From positions 1,054,001 through 1,118,000 of the forward strand of contig NZ_CP034438.1 in NCBI RefSeq assembly GCF_003952265.1: a stretch of DNA of 64,000 nt, given 5' to 3'. Position 1 is the first letter of the stretch. The number at the start of each line of letters is the position of its first letter. Below are positions 45,379-54,605 of the stretch, piece after piece. The notes beneath the pieces are model-generated. The model was not told the DNA's origin. It did not search any database and saw only the letters and a program-made list of their open reading frames with translations. This DNA comes from Flaviflexus salsibiostraticola (GTDB lineage: Bacteria; Actinomycetota; Actinomycetes; Actinomycetales; Actinomycetaceae). A program made the translations under genes and the position numbers.

Positions 45379-47217
45379 ATGACGGATCACGACCGCCCAG
45401 TCAGCTACGCGGAGGCCCGCGTCAGAATCGAAGATGATGACAACCTGGCCAAGCTTCTCCAGCGACGCACGGAGGAGAGGGCCGACCAGGTGCTCATCCA
45501 ATTCAAGTCGGCGCTCGGCGAGCGCTGGAGTCCGATCACCTACCGACAGTTCGAGGATTCGGTCCGGGCACTGGCCCGAGGGTTCATCGCCCTCGGGATC
45601 CAGCCCGGCGACCGGGTCGGCATCATGTCCGCAACCCGCTACGAGTGGAGCCTCACCGACTTCGCGCTGTGGTACGCGGGCGCCTCCGGCATCCCCATCT
45701 ACGAGAGCTCCTCGCGGAGCCAGGCGGAATGGATCCTGTCCGACTCGGGCTGCCGCTTCGTCATCGTCGAGAACACCGCGCTGCGCGACACCGTCAAGCC
45801 GCTCCTCGACACGATTGAGAGCCTCGAGAAGGTGTTCGTCATCGACGATGACTGCCTCGGCGACATCGTCGCCCTCGGCGAGGGCCTCGACCGCGACGAA
45901 GCCGACCGCGAGATCGACTCCCGCATCGCCCACATCAAGGCCGATGACATGGCGACGATCATCTACACCTCGGGGACGACGGGCCGCCCCAAGGGCGTTG
46001 TCCTCACGCACAAGAACCTGCTCCACGTCGTCATCAACGGCCCGGCCGATCCCGAGCTCAACAAGATCATCGCCCACCCGAACGCCAAGACGCTCCTGTT
46101 CCTGCCGATGGCCCACATCTTCGCCCGCTTCGTCTCCATCCTCGCGATCGAGGCCGGCGCGATCCTCGGCCACTCCCCCGACACGAAGAACCTTGTGGCC
46201 GACATGCAGTCGTTCAAGCCCACGTTCGTCCTCGCAGTCCCCCGGGTCTTCGAGAAGGTCTACAACGCGGCCGACGCCAAGGCCAACGCCTCGAAGATCA
46301 AGGGCCCGATCTTCCGCCGCTTCGCCAAGGTCGCGATCGGCTACTCCCGGGCCCTCCAGACCCCCCAGGGCCCGAGCCCGTGGCTCAAGGCCCAGCATCA
46401 CCTCGGCGAGAAGCTCGTCTACTCGACCCTCAAGGAGCTGCTCGGCGGGGAGCTCAAGCACTCGATCTCGGGTGGCGGTCCTCTCGGTGAGAGACTCGGT
46501 CACTTTTTCCGCGGCGCCGGCATCACCATTTACGAGGGTTACGGCCTGACGGAGACCTCGGCACCGACGACGGTCAACCGCCCCGGCAACCTCAAGATCG
46601 GCACGATCGGCCCCGCTTACCCGGGCGCCCTCGTCACGGTCGACACGGACGGCGAGATCCTCGTCAAGGGCGACCACGTGTTCCCCCGCTATCACAACAA
46701 CGAGGAGGCCACCCGCGAGGCCTTCACGGAGGACGGCTGGTTCAAGACCGGTGACCTCGGCTCACTCGATGAGGACCTGTTCGTCACGATCACCGGCCGC
46801 AAGAAGGAGATCATCGTGACGGCGGGCGGCAAGAACGTTGCGCCCGCGGTCCTCGAGGATCGGCTCCGCGGCCACCCGATCGTCTCCCAGGTGGTCGTTG
46901 TCGGCGACAACCGCCCCTTCATCGGCGCCCTCATCACCCTCGATGCGGACATGCTGCCCGGCTGGCTCTCGAACAAGGGCCTGCCTCCCATGACCATCGA
47001 TGAGGCTGCCGAGAACCCCCAGGTCATCGCCGCCCTCGACCGCGCCGTGAGCCGAGCCAATGAAGCGGTCTCTCGTGCGGAGTCGATCAGGAAGTTCAGG
47101 GTCCTCACGACCGACTTCAGCATCGACAACGACTACCTCACGCCCTCGCTCAAGGTAAAGCGCCACAAGGTGCTCACCGACTTCGAGAACGAGATCGAGA
47201 AGATCTACGCGAAGTAG
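45379..47217 (+). CDS. Long-chain fatty-acid-CoA ligase (AMP-forming)
   Basis: A 612-residue ANL-superfamily acyl-CoA synthetase that activates long-chain fatty acids. The AMP-binding motif YTSGTTGRPKG is at 196-206, GYGLTETSAPT is the second adenylate motif, and the hinge region DGWFKTGDLGSLDEDLFVTITGRKKEIIV leads to the C-terminal lid. Length and the pattern QAEWILSDSGCRFVIVE fit the FadD15-like group. GGCGGGAAGG precedes the ATG at 45379. It follows valS by 31 nt and may be co-transcribed. A hairpin ends the unit. Confidence 0.93.
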   Translation: MTDHDRPVSYAEARVRIEDDDNLAKLLQRRTEERADQVLIQFKSALGERWSPITYRQFEDSVRALARGFIALGIQPGDRVGIMSATRYEWSLTDFALWYAGASGIPIYESSSRSQAEWILSDSGCRFVIVENTALRDTVKPLLDTIESLEKVFVIDDDCLGDIVALGEGLDRDEADREIDSRIAHIKADDMATIIYTSGTTGRPKGVVLTHKNLLHVVINGPADPELNKIIAHPNAKTLLFLPMAHIFARFVSILAIEAGAILGHSPDTKNLVADMQSFKPTFVLAVPRVFEKVYNAADAKANASKIKGPIFRRFAKVAIGYSRALQTPQGPSPWLKAQHHLGEKLVYSTLKELLGGELKHSISGGGPLGERLGHFFRGAGITIYEGYGLTETSAPTTVNRPGNLKIGTIGPAYPGALVTVDTDGEILVKGDHVFPRYHNNEEATREAFTEDGWFKTGDLGSLDEDLFVTITGRKKEIIVTAGGKNVAPAVLEDRLRGHPIVSQVVVVGDNRPFIGALITLDADMLPGWLSNKGLPPMTIDEAAENPQVIAALDRAVSRANEAVSRAESIRKFRVLTTDFSIDNDYLTPSLKVKRHKVLTDFENEIEKIYAK

Positions 47218-47230
47218 AATTTCTCAGCGG

Positions 47231-47263
47231 GAAGGGTGGTGGCGCACAGCGCTGCCACCCTTC
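47231..47263 (+). terminator. Terminator hairpin after the acyl-CoA ligase gene
   Basis: GAAGGGTGG and CCACCCTTC form the outer 9-bp stem; GCGC and GCGC pair inside. It lies 13 nt after the stop codon. The rest of the gap to 47438 shows no gene. Confidence 0.65.
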
Positions 47264-47438
47264 TCCGTCTCTGACAACGTGCTGGGACATGGGCGGGGAT
47301 GATGAGATGCGTGGTGGCTTCGGCGTGGACAGTCCCCTGCCACCCAAGTCGCCAGCGGTGCCGCATGCCGTCCGTGACCATCCTGCGCTCGAGGACACGT
47401 TTGACGACGGAACTCGATAGGGAGAGTGTGCGGGCGGC

Positions 47439-47738
47439 TCAGGAGCCTTTCGCGAAGTCCTCGTGGTGACGGATGACCTCGGTGACGATGAACTTGAGGA
47501 ACTTCTCCGCGAAAACCGGGTCGAGGCCGGATTCCTCCGCGAGGGTCCGCAGGCGGGCGATCTGACGCTCTTCACGCTCGGGATCGGAGGCCGGAAGGCC
47601 GAGCTCGGCCTTGAGCCTGCCGACCTGCTGCGTGCATCGGAATCGCTCCGCGAGGATGTGGATGAGTGCCGCATCGATATTGTCGATGCTCTCTCGGGCT
47701 GTGCGCAGACCCTCAGGGATGTCCTGCGGCTCGTCCAT
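47439..47738 (-). CDS. Chorismate mutase (AroQ type)
   Basis: A 99-residue all-helical chorismate mutase that makes prephenate for phenylalanine and tyrosine. Helix 1 has the catalytic-type pattern REsIDNIDAALIHILAERF, followed by QQVGRLKAELGLPASDPEREERQI. Length is typical of the monofunctional AroQ class. TAGGAGAGTA precedes the ATG at 47738. It follows clpX with a 7-nt gap, so it should be co-transcribed with it. That pairing has no obvious functional logic. Confidence 0.9.
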   Translation of the reverse strand: MDEPQDIPEGLRTARESIDNIDAALIHILAERFRCTQQVGRLKAELGLPASDPEREERQIARLRTLAEESGLDPVFAEKFLKFIVTEVIRHHEDFAKGS

Positions 47739-47745
47739 TACTCTC

Positions 47746-49002
47746 CTAGGCAGACTTCTTCGAACGCTTGAGCACGAAGGTGGGCTCCCCACCGTCGAGC
47801 ACCTTCTCGTCAATGATGACGCGTTCGATGTCGGTCCGCGACGGGATCTCAAACATGAGCTCACGCAGCAGATGCTCGAGGATCGAGCGGAGTCCGCGCG
47901 CACCCGTGCCGCGCTCGAGGGCCTTCGCGGCAATGCCGGCGAGAGCGCCCTCCGTGAACTCGAGCTGGACGCCGTCCAGATCGAACATCTTCTGGTACTG
48001 CTTCGCCAGAGCGTTGCGCGGCTCGGTGAGGATCCTGACGAGGTCGTCCACCTCGAGGGCGTCGACGGTGGCGATGACGGGGAGGCGGCCCACCAGCTCG
48101 GGGATGAGGCCGAACTTGTGGAGATCGTCAGGCTCGACATCGCTGATAAGGGCGCCGGGGATGTCCGAGGAGGGCAGATCCGAGCCGAAGCCGATCGACC
48201 GGCGGCCGCTGCGGGCCGAGACGATCTCCTCCATCCCCGCAAACGCTCCTGCGACGATGAAGAGAACGTTCGTCGTGTCGATCTGGACGAACTCCTGGTG
48301 GGGGTGCTTTCGCCCGCCCTGCGGCGGCACAGAGGCGACCGTTCCCTCAATGATCTTGAGAAGGGCCTGCTGGACGCCCTCGCCTGAGACGTCGCGCGTG
48401 ATCGACGGGTTCTCGGACTTGCGGGAGATCTTGTCGATCTCGTCGATGTAGATGATGCCCTGGGCGGCCTTGTCCGTGTCACCGTCAGCGGCCTGGATGA
48501 GCTTGAGGAGGATGTTCTCCACATCCTCACCGACATATCCGGCCTCAGTCAGCGACGTCGCGTCAGCAATCGCGAAGGGAACATCGAGCATGCGGGCGAG
48601 GGACTGTGCGAGGTAGGTCTTGCCGGTGCCGGTCGGGCCGATCATGAGGATGTTGGCCTTGCCGATCTCGACGGCGTCCTCGCCCTTCTTCGGCACCTCG
48701 AGTCCGGAGCGGATCCTCTTGTAGTGGTTGTAGACCGCGACCGACAGCGTGCGCTTGGCGCCCTCCTGGCCGACGACGTACTCGTTGAGGAAGTCGAAGA
48801 TCTCCTTCGGCTTGGGGAGCGCTTCAAGGGAGAACTCCGGCTCTTCATGGCCGAGCTCTTCTGCGATGATCTCGTTGCACAGCTCGATGCACTCGTTGCA
48901 GATGTACGCGCCCGAGCCCGTGATGAGCTTCTTGACCTGGCGCTGCGACTTCTGACAGAACGAGCACTTGAGCATGTCCGCTGCGTCTGCGGTTCGAGCC
49001 AT
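47746..49002 (-). CDS. clpX: ATP-dependent Clp protease ATP-binding subunit ClpX
   Basis: A 418-residue AAA+ unfoldase. The N-terminal zinc-binding domain has CSFC...CNECIELC for substrate and adaptor contacts. Walker A is GPTGTGKT, Walker [11 protein letters not shown], and the ClpP-docking loop carries IGFGSDL. It feeds unfolded substrates to ClpP encoded upstream. The ATG at 49002 follows GGGGGAGG. A terminator-like hairpin lies between clpP2 and clpX, so clpX may have its own promoter in the 118-nt gap. Confidence 0.97.
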   Translation of the reverse strand: MARTADAADMLKCSFCQKSQRQVKKLITGSGAYICNECIELCNEIIAEELGHEEPEFSLEALPKPKEIFDFLNEYVVGQEGAKRTLSVAVYNHYKRIRSGLEVPKKGEDAVEIGKANILMIGPTGTGKTYLAQSLARMLDVPFAIADATSLTEAGYVGEDVENILLKLIQAADGDTDKAAQGIIYIDEIDKISRKSENPSITRDVSGEGVQQALLKIIEGTVASVPPQGGRKHPHQEFVQIDTTNVLFIVAGAFAGMEEIVSARSGRRSIGFGSDLPSSDIPGALISDVEPDDLHKFGLIPELVGRLPVIATVDALEVDDLVRILTEPRNALAKQYQKMFDLDGVQLEFTEGALAGIAAKALERGTGARGLRSILEHLLRELMFEIPSRTDIERVIIDEKVLDGGEPTFVLKRSKKSA

Positions 49003-49073
49003 GAGCGTACCTCCCCCTGAACTGTGACTAACTCTAGCGAGAACAGCGCGGATGCGCGAATGCACCACGCGGA

Positions 49074-49099
49074 AACGGGAGCCCGCAGGGGCTCCCGTT
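49074..49099 (-). terminator. Terminator hairpin downstream of clpP2
   Basis: AACGGGAGCCC (49074-49084) pairs with GGGCTCCCGTT (49089-49099), an 11-bp perfect stem with a 4-nt loop, 22 nt after the clpP2 stop on the minus strand. A short T/C tail follows. Confidence 0.7.
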
Positions 49100-49120
49100 C
49101 ACGTGAGGCTGTCAGCGATG

Positions 49121-49771
49121 TCAGGCTTCGATTCTGGGCGTCTTGCGCGAGGTGAGAACCTCATCGACCAGACCATATTCCTTCGCCTGCTGAGCGGTGA
49201 GGATCTTGTCACGATCGATATCGCGAGAGACCTCTTCCTTCGTCTTGCCGGAGTGGTCGGCAAGTGTCTGCTCGAGCCAGTCCCTCATACGGTCGATCTC
49301 GTTCGCGACGATCTCGATGTCCGAGGCCTGGCCCTGGACGCCCTGCATGGCGGGCTGGTGGATGAGGACACGGGCATTCGGCAGCGCGAGACGCTTGCCG
49401 GGGGCACCCGCGGCGAGCAGCACGGCGGCCGCGGAGGCGGCCTGGCCGAGGCACACGGTCTGCACCTCGGGCTTGATGTACTGCATCGTGTCGTAGATCG
49501 CCGTCAGAGCCGTGAAGGAGCCGCCGGGCGAGTTGATGTACATCGTGATCATCGCGTCGGGGTCCTGCGACTCGAGGACGAGCAGCTGGGCCATGACATC
49601 ATCGGCCGATGCGTCATCGACCTGGACGCCGAGGAAGATGATGCGGTCCTCGAACAGCTTCGCGTAGGGATCCTGGCGCTTGTAGCCGTAGGGCGTACGC
49701 TCCTCGAAGGTCGGCAGGACGTACCGCGCCTCCGGCATCGCCGGCGCCTTCATGGACGGAAAGTTCAACAT
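49121..49771 (-). CDS. clpP2: ATP-dependent Clp protease proteolytic subunit 2
   Basis: A 216-residue serine peptidase. The catalytic residues are Ser113 ([14 protein letters not shown]) and His138 (ARVLIHQP); the Asp lies in the DRDK segment. Compared with ClpP1 it has a longer N-terminus and Ala-Ala after the serine where Met-Gly is usual, as in actinobacterial second ClpPs. The ATG at 49771 has AGGAG 4 nt upstream. It lies 11 nt after clpP1, and the two should form a mixed tetradecamer. Confidence 0.95.
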   Translation of the reverse strand: MLNFPSMKAPAMPEARYVLPTFEERTPYGYKRQDPYAKLFEDRIIFLGVQVDDASADDVMAQLLVLESQDPDAMITMYINSPGGSFTALTAIYDTMQYIKPEVQTVCLGQAASAAAVLLAAGAPGKRLALPNARVLIHQPAMQGVQGQASDIEIVANEIDRMRDWLEQTLADHSGKTKEEVSRDIDRDKILTAQQAKEYGLVDEVLTSRKTPRIEA

Positions 49772-49782
49772 GTGCTCCTGAT

Positions 49783-50394
49783 TCACTTGGTGCCACCGCC
49801 GCCCGACACGAGGTCGGAGGTTTCGACGACGTGGTCGACGAAGCCGTACTCGAGCGCCTCCTGGGCGGTGAACCACTTGTCGCGGTCCGAATCCTCGAGG
49901 ATCTGCTCGACAGTTTTGCCGGTCTGCTGTGCCGTGATCTCGGCCAGCTCGCGCTTCATCTTGACGATGAGGTCCGCGTTGATCCGGATGTCCGCAGCCG
50001 TGCCACCGGCACCGCCTGAGGGCTGGTGCATGAGGACGCGCGCATGCGGGGTGATGTAGCGCTTGCCGGGCGTGCCGGACGTGAGGAGGAACTGGCCCAT
50101 GGAGGCCGCCATACCCATCGCCACGGTCGCGACGTTGGGCTGGACGTACTTCATCGTGTCGTAGATCGCCATGCCCGCCGTGACGGATCCGCCCGGCGAG
50201 TTGATGTAGAGGTAGATGTCCTCCTCGGGATCCTCTGCCGCAAGCAGCAGCATCTGCGCGCAGATCGAGTTGGCGATGTCATCGCGCACCTCGGAGCCGA
50301 GCCAGATGATCCGCTCCTTGAGAAGGCGGTTGAAGATGTGGTCGCTGAGGCCAAGATTATTGGCCTGGCCCTGCGCCGTGGGAAGTGTGCTCAA
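49783..50394 (-). CDS. clpP1: ATP-dependent Clp protease proteolytic subunit 1
   Basis: A 203-residue ClpP with Ser98 in [12 protein letters not shown] and His123 in [11 protein letters not shown]. The start is TTG at 50394 with CAGGAGG 7 nt upstream; the start codon is unusual but the ribosome site decides it, and the next ATG is far inside. It is the first gene of clpP1-clpP2, downstream of tig but separated by a strong hairpin. A GCGTT/AACGC dyad with an 11-nt spacer lies in the upstream gap and could be regulatory. Confidence 0.95.
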   Translation of the reverse strand: MSTLPTAQGQANNLGLSDHIFNRLLKERIIWLGSEVRDDIANSICAQMLLLAAEDPEEDIYLYINSPGGSVTAGMAIYDTMKYVQPNVATVAMGMAASMGQFLLTSGTPGKRYITPHARVLMHQPSGGAGGTAADIRINADLIVKMKRELAEITAQQTGKTVEQILEDSDRDKWFTAQEALEYGFVDHVVETSDLVSGGGGTK

Positions 50395-50496
50395 TGGACA
50401 GCCTCCTGAATAGTCCTTGCGTTCACTCGAGGTTAACGCACCTTCAGAGAGAGACCTTCCCTCCCCTTCGTTTGTTTCGCTGATGGCGCATATGGT

Positions 50497-50528
50497 AGGC
50501 GCCCGCAGGGATTTCCCCGCGGGCGCCT
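50497..50528 (-). terminator. Terminator hairpin downstream of tig
   Basis: AGGCGCCCGC and GCGGGCGCCT form a perfect 10-bp stem, with a further GGG/CCC pairing inside around ATTT. It lies 16 nt after the tig stop on the minus strand. Confidence 0.72.
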
Positions 50529-50543
50529 CACCGATCGATCGGA

Positions 50544-52157
50544 CTACTTCTCGTCCTCGTCGACCTTCTCAGTCTTCTTGGCCGGAGCCTTCTTGGCAGG
50601 CGCCTTCTTGGCCGGAGCCTTCTTCGCCGGAGCCTTCTCGGCCTCCTCGTCGGCCTTCTCAGCCTTCTTGGCCGGTGCCTTCTTCGCGGGCGCCTTCTTG
50701 GCCGGAGCCTTCTTGGCGGGGGCCTTCTTCGGCTTCTCCTCGGCCTCAGCCGGCTCGTCTGCAGACTCCTCAGCCGGGGTCTCGTCGGCTGCCGGGGTCT
50801 CGTCGGCATCGACAGTCACGTCCGCCGGTTCCTCGGCGACCGCGGCAGCGGCCTTCGCGTTCTCCTCGACCGCGTCCTCGTTCTCGTCGATGACCGACGT
50901 GACATCGACAGGCTCGCCGTCGGTGTCGACGACCTTGACCTCGCGCAGGGCGAGGATGAGGGCCTTGTTGCGGGTGAGCTCACCGGCGAACGCGCTGACC
51001 TGGTTGGTCTGGACAGCGGCCTGGAGGAACTGGTTCGGGTCCATGCCGTACATCTGTGCCTGCTGGACCATGAACTCAAGCAGCTCGTCCTGGCCGATGG
51101 TGACGTCGAGCTTCTCGCTGACGGCCTCGAGGATCATCTGATCGCGGAAGCCCTTCTCGGTGTCCTCGCGGATCTCATCGCCGTGGGGGTCACCCTCTTC
51201 CTTGCCCTCGGCCTCGAGGTGACGCTTGATCTCGGCGTCGATGACGCGGGCGGGAACCGGAACCTCGACGAGCTTGTTGAGCTCCTCGAGAAGCAGATCG
51301 CGGGCGCTGTAGACGACCTCGGTGGTCTTGTCCTTTTCCGCGGTCTCGCGGAGGTCGGCCTTGAACTCGTCGAGGGTGTCGAACTCGGAGGCGAGCTGAG
51401 CGAAGTCGTCGTCAGCCTCGGGAAGCTCCGATTCCTTGACCGACTGGACCGTGACGGTCACCTCGGCCTCTTCACCCTCGTGCTCGCCGCCCGCAAGGGT
51501 GGACGAGAACGTGGCGGTCTCGCCGGCCTGGAGGCCCTCGAGGGCCTCGTCGATGCCCTCGAGCAGCTGGCCGGAGCCGAGCTGGTAGGAGATGCCGGAG
51601 ACAGAGTCGACGACCTCGTCGCCGATCTTCGCCTCCATGTCGATCGAGACGTAATCCTTCGGTTCGACCGCGCGCTCAACGGACTTGAGGGTGGCGAAGC
51701 GCTCGCGCATCTCCGTCAGACGCGTCTCGACGTCCTCGTCGGTGACGACGGGCTTCTCAACGGTCACGGTGATGTCGGAGAACTCGGGCAGAGTGATCTC
51801 GGGGCGGGTGTCGACGGAGATCTCGACGACCAGCGTGCCGCCGGGCGTGCCCTCCATGTTCGGCCACTGGGTGATGTCGACCTCGGGCGGGCCCATCGGC
51901 GCGAGCTCGTGCTCGGCGATCGCGGACTGGTAGTAGCCATCGAGGGAATCGTTGACTGCCTGCTCGACGATGGCGGGGCGGCCGATCCGGCTCTCCAGGA
52001 CGCGCGTCGGGACCTTGCCACGACGGAATCCGGGGATGTTGATCTGCTGGCTCAGCTTCTTCGCCGCCGCCTCGACGGCCGGCTTCAGCTCCTCATACTC
52101 AACCTCCGCGGTGATCTTCACCCGGGTCGGCTCGAGCTTTTCAACATTGCTCTTCAC
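50544..52157 (-). CDS. tig: Trigger factor with lysine-rich repetitive C-terminal tail
   Basis: A 537-residue ribosome-associated chaperone and peptidyl-prolyl isomerase. The N-terminal ribosome-binding domain has GFRRGKVP, the FKBP-type domain is around 150-240, and the C-terminal arm domain ends near 425. After it comes an acidic Ala/Glu/Asp linker and then a 63-residue tail (475-537) with two blocks of four APAKK repeats. The GTG at 52157 gives the standard N-terminus ([15 protein letters not shown]) with GGAG 8 nt upstream; an ATG at 52175 is less likely. A TAGAAT -10-like element (52241-52236) lies upstream. Confidence 0.95.
   Translation of the reverse strand: MKSNVEKLEPTRVKITAEVEYEELKPAVEAAAKKLSQQINIPGFRRGKVPTRVLESRIGRPAIVEQAVNDSLDGYYQSAIAEHELAPMGPPEVDITQWPNMEGTPGGTLVVEISVDTRPEITLPEFSDITVTVEKPVVTDEDVETRLTEMRERFATLKSVERAVEPKDYVSIDMEAKIGDEVVDSVSGISYQLGSGQLLEGIDEALEGLQAGETATFSSTLAGGEHEGEEAEVTVTVQSVKESELPEADDDFAQLASEFDTLDEFKADLRETAEKDKTTEVVYSARDLLLEELNKLVEVPVPARVIDAEIKRHLEAEGKEEGDPHGDEIREDTEKGFRDQMILEAVSEKLDVTIGQDELLEFMVQQAQMYGMDPNQFLQAAVQTNQVSAFAGELTRNKALILALREVKVVDTDGEPVDVTSVIDENEDAVEENAKAAAAVAEEPADVTVDADETPAADETPAEESADEPAEAEEKPKKAPAKKAPAKKAPAKKAPAKKAEKADEEAEKAPAKKAPAKKAPAKKAPAKKTEKVDEDEK
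50574..50723 (-). repeat. Tandem APAKK-coding repeats in tig
   Basis: Two blocks of four 15-nt units (50664-50723 and 50574-50633) are separated by a ten-codon acidic spacer. Each unit encodes APAKK with slightly different third bases, so the array is selected at protein level or is drifting after expansion. Such arrays can change copy number by slippage. Confidence 0.9.
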
Positions 52158-52406
52158 GAAAGTTACTCCAGTCATTGGCGGTGTGGCAGGCAGCCACTCA
52201 CGATCTCCCTGCAGCGTGTGCAGACATACCGCGTTATTCTACGACACAGGGGCAGTCAATTCACACTGCATCTGCCGGTTGCCTACGCCACTGCAGAGCG
52301 GCGTACAGCACAATCTCGCACCGTTGCGAGTCTCCGACCATCCCCCGGCTCATCCTACGCACCGCGCTGAGTGGCAATACGCTCCATGGACGCAGCGATC
52401 ACATCT

Positions 52407-52482
52407 GGTCGGGGTGGCGGGACTCGAACCCACGACCTTCCGCTCCCAAAGCGGACGCGCTACCAACTGCGCCACACCCCGA
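52407..52482 (-). tRNA. tRNA-Pro (anticodon TGG)
   Basis: The minus strand folds as a full cloverleaf: acceptor CGGGGTG/CACCCCG, anticodon stem TCCGC/GCGGA around TTTGGGA (anticodon TGG), and T arm GTGGG-TTCGAGT-CCCGC. The discriminator A and CCA are encoded. It reads proline CCA and, by wobble, other CCN codons. Confidence 0.96.
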
Positions 52483-52568
52483 TGCCGCCTGCGCAGCAGG
52501 ACTCATCTTATGGTGAGGCCGCGGCCGATTGGAAATCAGTCCCACGATATTGCTATTCTCAGAGCCGT

Positions 52569-52639
52569 GCGGGTGTAGCTCAATGGTAGAGCCTCTGCCT
52601 TCCAAGCAGATGGTGCGGGTTCGATTCCCGTCACCCGCT
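52569..52639 (+). tRNA. tRNA-Gly (anticodon TCC)
   Basis: A 71-nt cloverleaf with acceptor GCGGGTG/CACCCGC, anticodon stem TCTGC/GCAGA around CTTCCAA (anticodon TCC), T arm with GGTTCGATTCC, and discriminator T. The CCA end is not encoded, unlike the neighbouring tRNA-Pro, so it must be added by CCA transferase. A strong terminator follows at once. Confidence 0.96.
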
Positions 52640-52645
52640 CCGCAG

Positions 52646-52670
52646 CCCCGATGTATCATCGGGGTTTTTT
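52646..52670 (+). terminator. Rho-independent terminator of tRNA-Gly
   Basis: CCCCGATG and CATCGGGG form an 8-bp stem with a 3-nt loop, directly followed by six T residues (52665-52670). It is one of only two hairpins here with a clear T run. Confidence 0.92.
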
Positions 52671-52765
52671 CGTGCCATCGAGACCGACTGCTGAACAGCC
52701 GTCATCGGCACGGCGCTCCCGGCGCTCATCGTGCCCCTGACCTGCAGATTCGGACCACATGACCC

Positions 52766-52804
52766 TTGTACGGGGATGCTGAAGGGCATACTGTGGCGCC
52801 ACAG
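52766..52804 (+). promoter_or_regulatory. Promoter of the flavodoxin-like gene with palindrome at the start site
   Basis: TTGTAC (52766-52771) and TACTGT (52789-52794) are 17 nt apart, a good sigma-A-type pair. CTGTGGCGCCACAG (52791-52804) is a perfect 14-bp palindrome over the -10 and predicted start, a likely repressor site. Confidence 0.55.
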
Positions 52805-52826
52805 CGGCAGCACATGGAGGTGCGAG

Positions 52827-53306
52827 ATGAAGGCCATGGTCATCTATGAATCGGCCTGGGGCAATACAAGGACAATCGCCGACGCCATCGCGGAGGGCCT
52901 CGACACGGATCCTCCGATCAGCGTCGAACACGCTGACCCACTCTCAGGGCTCAAAGTCGACCTCCTCGTCCTCGGAGGTCCGACGCACGCCTTCGGCCTC
53001 TCCCGGGCGAGCACCCGGGAGGACGCACACCGGCGCGGGGGCGAGCTGCTGAGAACCGGCCTGAGGGAGTGGATTGAGGAGGCCTCCTCCTCATCTCTCA
53101 GGGTGGCGATCTTCGACACGAAGGTTCATCGGCCCAACCTCCCCGGGTCTGCCGGCAAGAGCGCCTCGAGGAAACTGCACCGCATCGGATGCCGAGTGGT
53201 CGCGGGCCCCGAGCACTTCCTCGTCGAGGACTACGGCGGCCCGCTGCTGCCCGGCGAGGTGGACCGTGCTCGCGAGTGGGGCCGCGATCTCCGCGGGGTC
53301 ACCTGA
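52827..53306 (+). CDS. Flavodoxin-domain protein
   Basis: A 159-residue flavodoxin-like fold. The FMN phosphate loop region reads YESAWGNTRTIADAI, and GGPTHAFGLSRASTR follows the fourth strand as in actinobacterial flavodoxin-like proteins. It would be a small cytosolic FMN electron carrier or oxidoreductase. Its redox partner is unknown, and FMN binding is inferred from the loop. GGAGG lies 7 nt before the ATG at 52827. It is probably monocistronic; the next gene begins 121 nt later. Confidence 0.78.
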   Translation: MKAMVIYESAWGNTRTIADAIAEGLDTDPPISVEHADPLSGLKVDLLVLGGPTHAFGLSRASTREDAHRRGGELLRTGLREWIEEASSSSLRVAIFDTKVHRPNLPGSAGKSASRKLHRIGCRVVAGPEHFLVEDYGGPLLPGEVDRAREWGRDLRGVT

Positions 53307-53427
53307 GCGGTGCACCTAACCACGCTCGCTCCACCGGGAGCCCTGGGAGCGTGCGCCGCCGGACCATGCGCAGGTTCGCCGGCTCCGGGTATGGTCAGTC
53401 GTGTTCAACCGCTGACATTGGAAGACC

Positions 53428-53865
53428 ATGGACGACCTGCATATCCCACCCGGACCCGGCTCGCCGGGCGGTATGGTCGTGCCTGCGGCCGACCTCATCG
53501 AGCAGTTCTCCCGGTCATCCGGCCCGGGCGGCCAGGGCGTCAACACGGCGGACTCGCGCGTCCAGCTGTCACTCGACCTGGCAACGACGACGGCGCTCAC
53601 GGACATCCAGCGTCAGCGGGCGCTCGCACGGCTGTCGAGCCGCCTGACCGGTTCCGTCCTCACAATCACCGCCTCGGAGCATCGGTCGCAGCTGCGCAAT
53701 AGGGCGGCCGCGCGCGAACGGCTGTCTGCCCTTCTGCGGGAGGCACTCATGCCAGAGGTGCCGCGCAGGCGTACGAAGCCGACCGCGGGTTCGCGGCGGC
53801 GCAGGCTCGAGGGCAAGAGGATGAGAGCCGAGATCAAGCGGAATCGGCGCAGACCGCTTCCCTGA
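53428..53865 (+). CDS. arfB: Alternative ribosome-rescue factor, ArfB/YaeJ-like peptidyl-tRNA hydrolase
   Basis: A 145-residue release-factor-like protein. The catalytic GGQ motif is at 34-36 (SSGPGGQGVNT), followed by the RF-family core. The C-terminal 40 residues are strongly basic (RRRTKPTAGSRRRRLEGKRMRAEIKRNRRR), the tail that enters the empty mRNA channel of stalled ribosomes. No codon-recognition domain is present, as expected for ArfB. The start lacks a Shine-Dalgarno; GACATT 8 nt before may be a -10. It converges on the carotenoid operon with 5 nt between stops. Confidence 0.92.
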   Translation: MDDLHIPPGPGSPGGMVVPAADLIEQFSRSSGPGGQGVNTADSRVQLSLDLATTTALTDIQRQRALARLSSRLTGSVLTITASEHRSQLRNRAAARERLSALLREALMPEVPRRRTKPTAGSRRRRLEGKRMRAEIKRNRRRPLP

Positions 53866-53870
53866 CGGAG

Positions 53871-54605
53871 TCACTGTCCCCGCCCGGGCAGTCGGTGCAG
53901 CCACCGCTCCCAGGGCGGCATCTCCCGCCAGTTGACGCTGATCGTGTTGAAGCCCCTGTCCATGCGGCGCCGCCACTGGCTGCCGATGTGAACGGACCGG
54001 CCGGATACGTCGACGAGGAGATTCGGGACGAGGGCGATCTTCGCGTCCGGTCCAAGGACGAAGGCGAGATCCATGTCATCGTGCAGCTCAGGGTCATCCC
54101 TGTGGATCCGGTGTGAGACCTCCTCCCAGGCTGATCTTCGGATTGCCATCGAGGATCCCCAGAGGAGATGGTGGCCGGCGGCAAGCCCGCCGAAGGCATA
54201 GTAGGCGCCGAGGTACAGGACCGTCAGCATTCTGCTCGCGGGCCCAGGAACGTCGTAGAAGCGGCCCCATCCGGTGACCGCTGGGGAGTGGGGGCGGGCC
54301 GCGAGCGCCTCGATAATCGACTCAACCCAATCGGGTCCGACGATTGAGTCCGCGTCACAGCGGGCGATGATGTCACCGCGTGCCGCGTCGTAGCCGGTTG
54401 CCGCGGCAAAGGGAATTCCGATGCGGCTCTCCTCGATCACGCGGGCGCCGTAGCGCCTGGCGACCTCGGCCGACCCGTCCGTCGAGGCGTTGTCGACAAT
54501 GATGATCTCGGTCGGCGGCGTGCTCTGCTCCGTCAGCCGGCGCAGGCAGCGGTCGAGGAGGATCTCGTCGTTGCGGACGGGGATGATGACGCTGACGGTG
54601 GTCAC
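53871..54605 (-). CDS. GT2-family glycosyltransferase, probable carotenoid glycosyltransferase (CrtX-like)
   Basis: A 244-residue GT-A fold glycosyltransferase: nucleotide-binding VSVIIPVRNDE, VDNASTDGSAEVA, and the metal-binding DxD-type ARCDADSIVGPDW. Two hydrophobic patches around 135-165 suggest membrane association. The GTG start at 54605 overlaps the upstream stop (GTGA) and has GGGAGG 7 nt before it. As the last gene of an eight-gene crt operon it fits CrtX of Corynebacterium and Micrococcus, which glucosylates C50 carotenoid hydroxyls. The sugar and acceptor are inferred from context. Confidence 0.8.
   Translation of the reverse strand: MTTVSVIIPVRNDEILLDRCLRRLTEQSTPPTEIIIVDNASTDGSAEVARRYGARVIEESRIGIPFAAATGYDAARGDIIARCDADSIVGPDWVESIIEALAARPHSPAVTGWGRFYDVPGPASRMLTVLYLGAYYAFGGLAAGHHLLWGSSMAIRRSAWEEVSHRIHRDDPELHDDMDLAFVLGPDAKIALVPNLLVDVSGRSVHIGSQWRRRMDRGFNTISVNWREMPPWERWLHRLPGRGQ

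Noticed and set aside
47264..47438. Possible small RNA between the acyl-CoA ligase and the chorismate mutase gene
   Set aside because: No promoter-terminator pair or conserved RNA motif could be recognised beyond the ligase terminator.
52407..52639. tRNA-Pro/tRNA-Gly pair as an integration site with attached element
   Set aside because: No integrase, no direct repeat of a tRNA 3' end, and both flanks are ordinary housekeeping genes.
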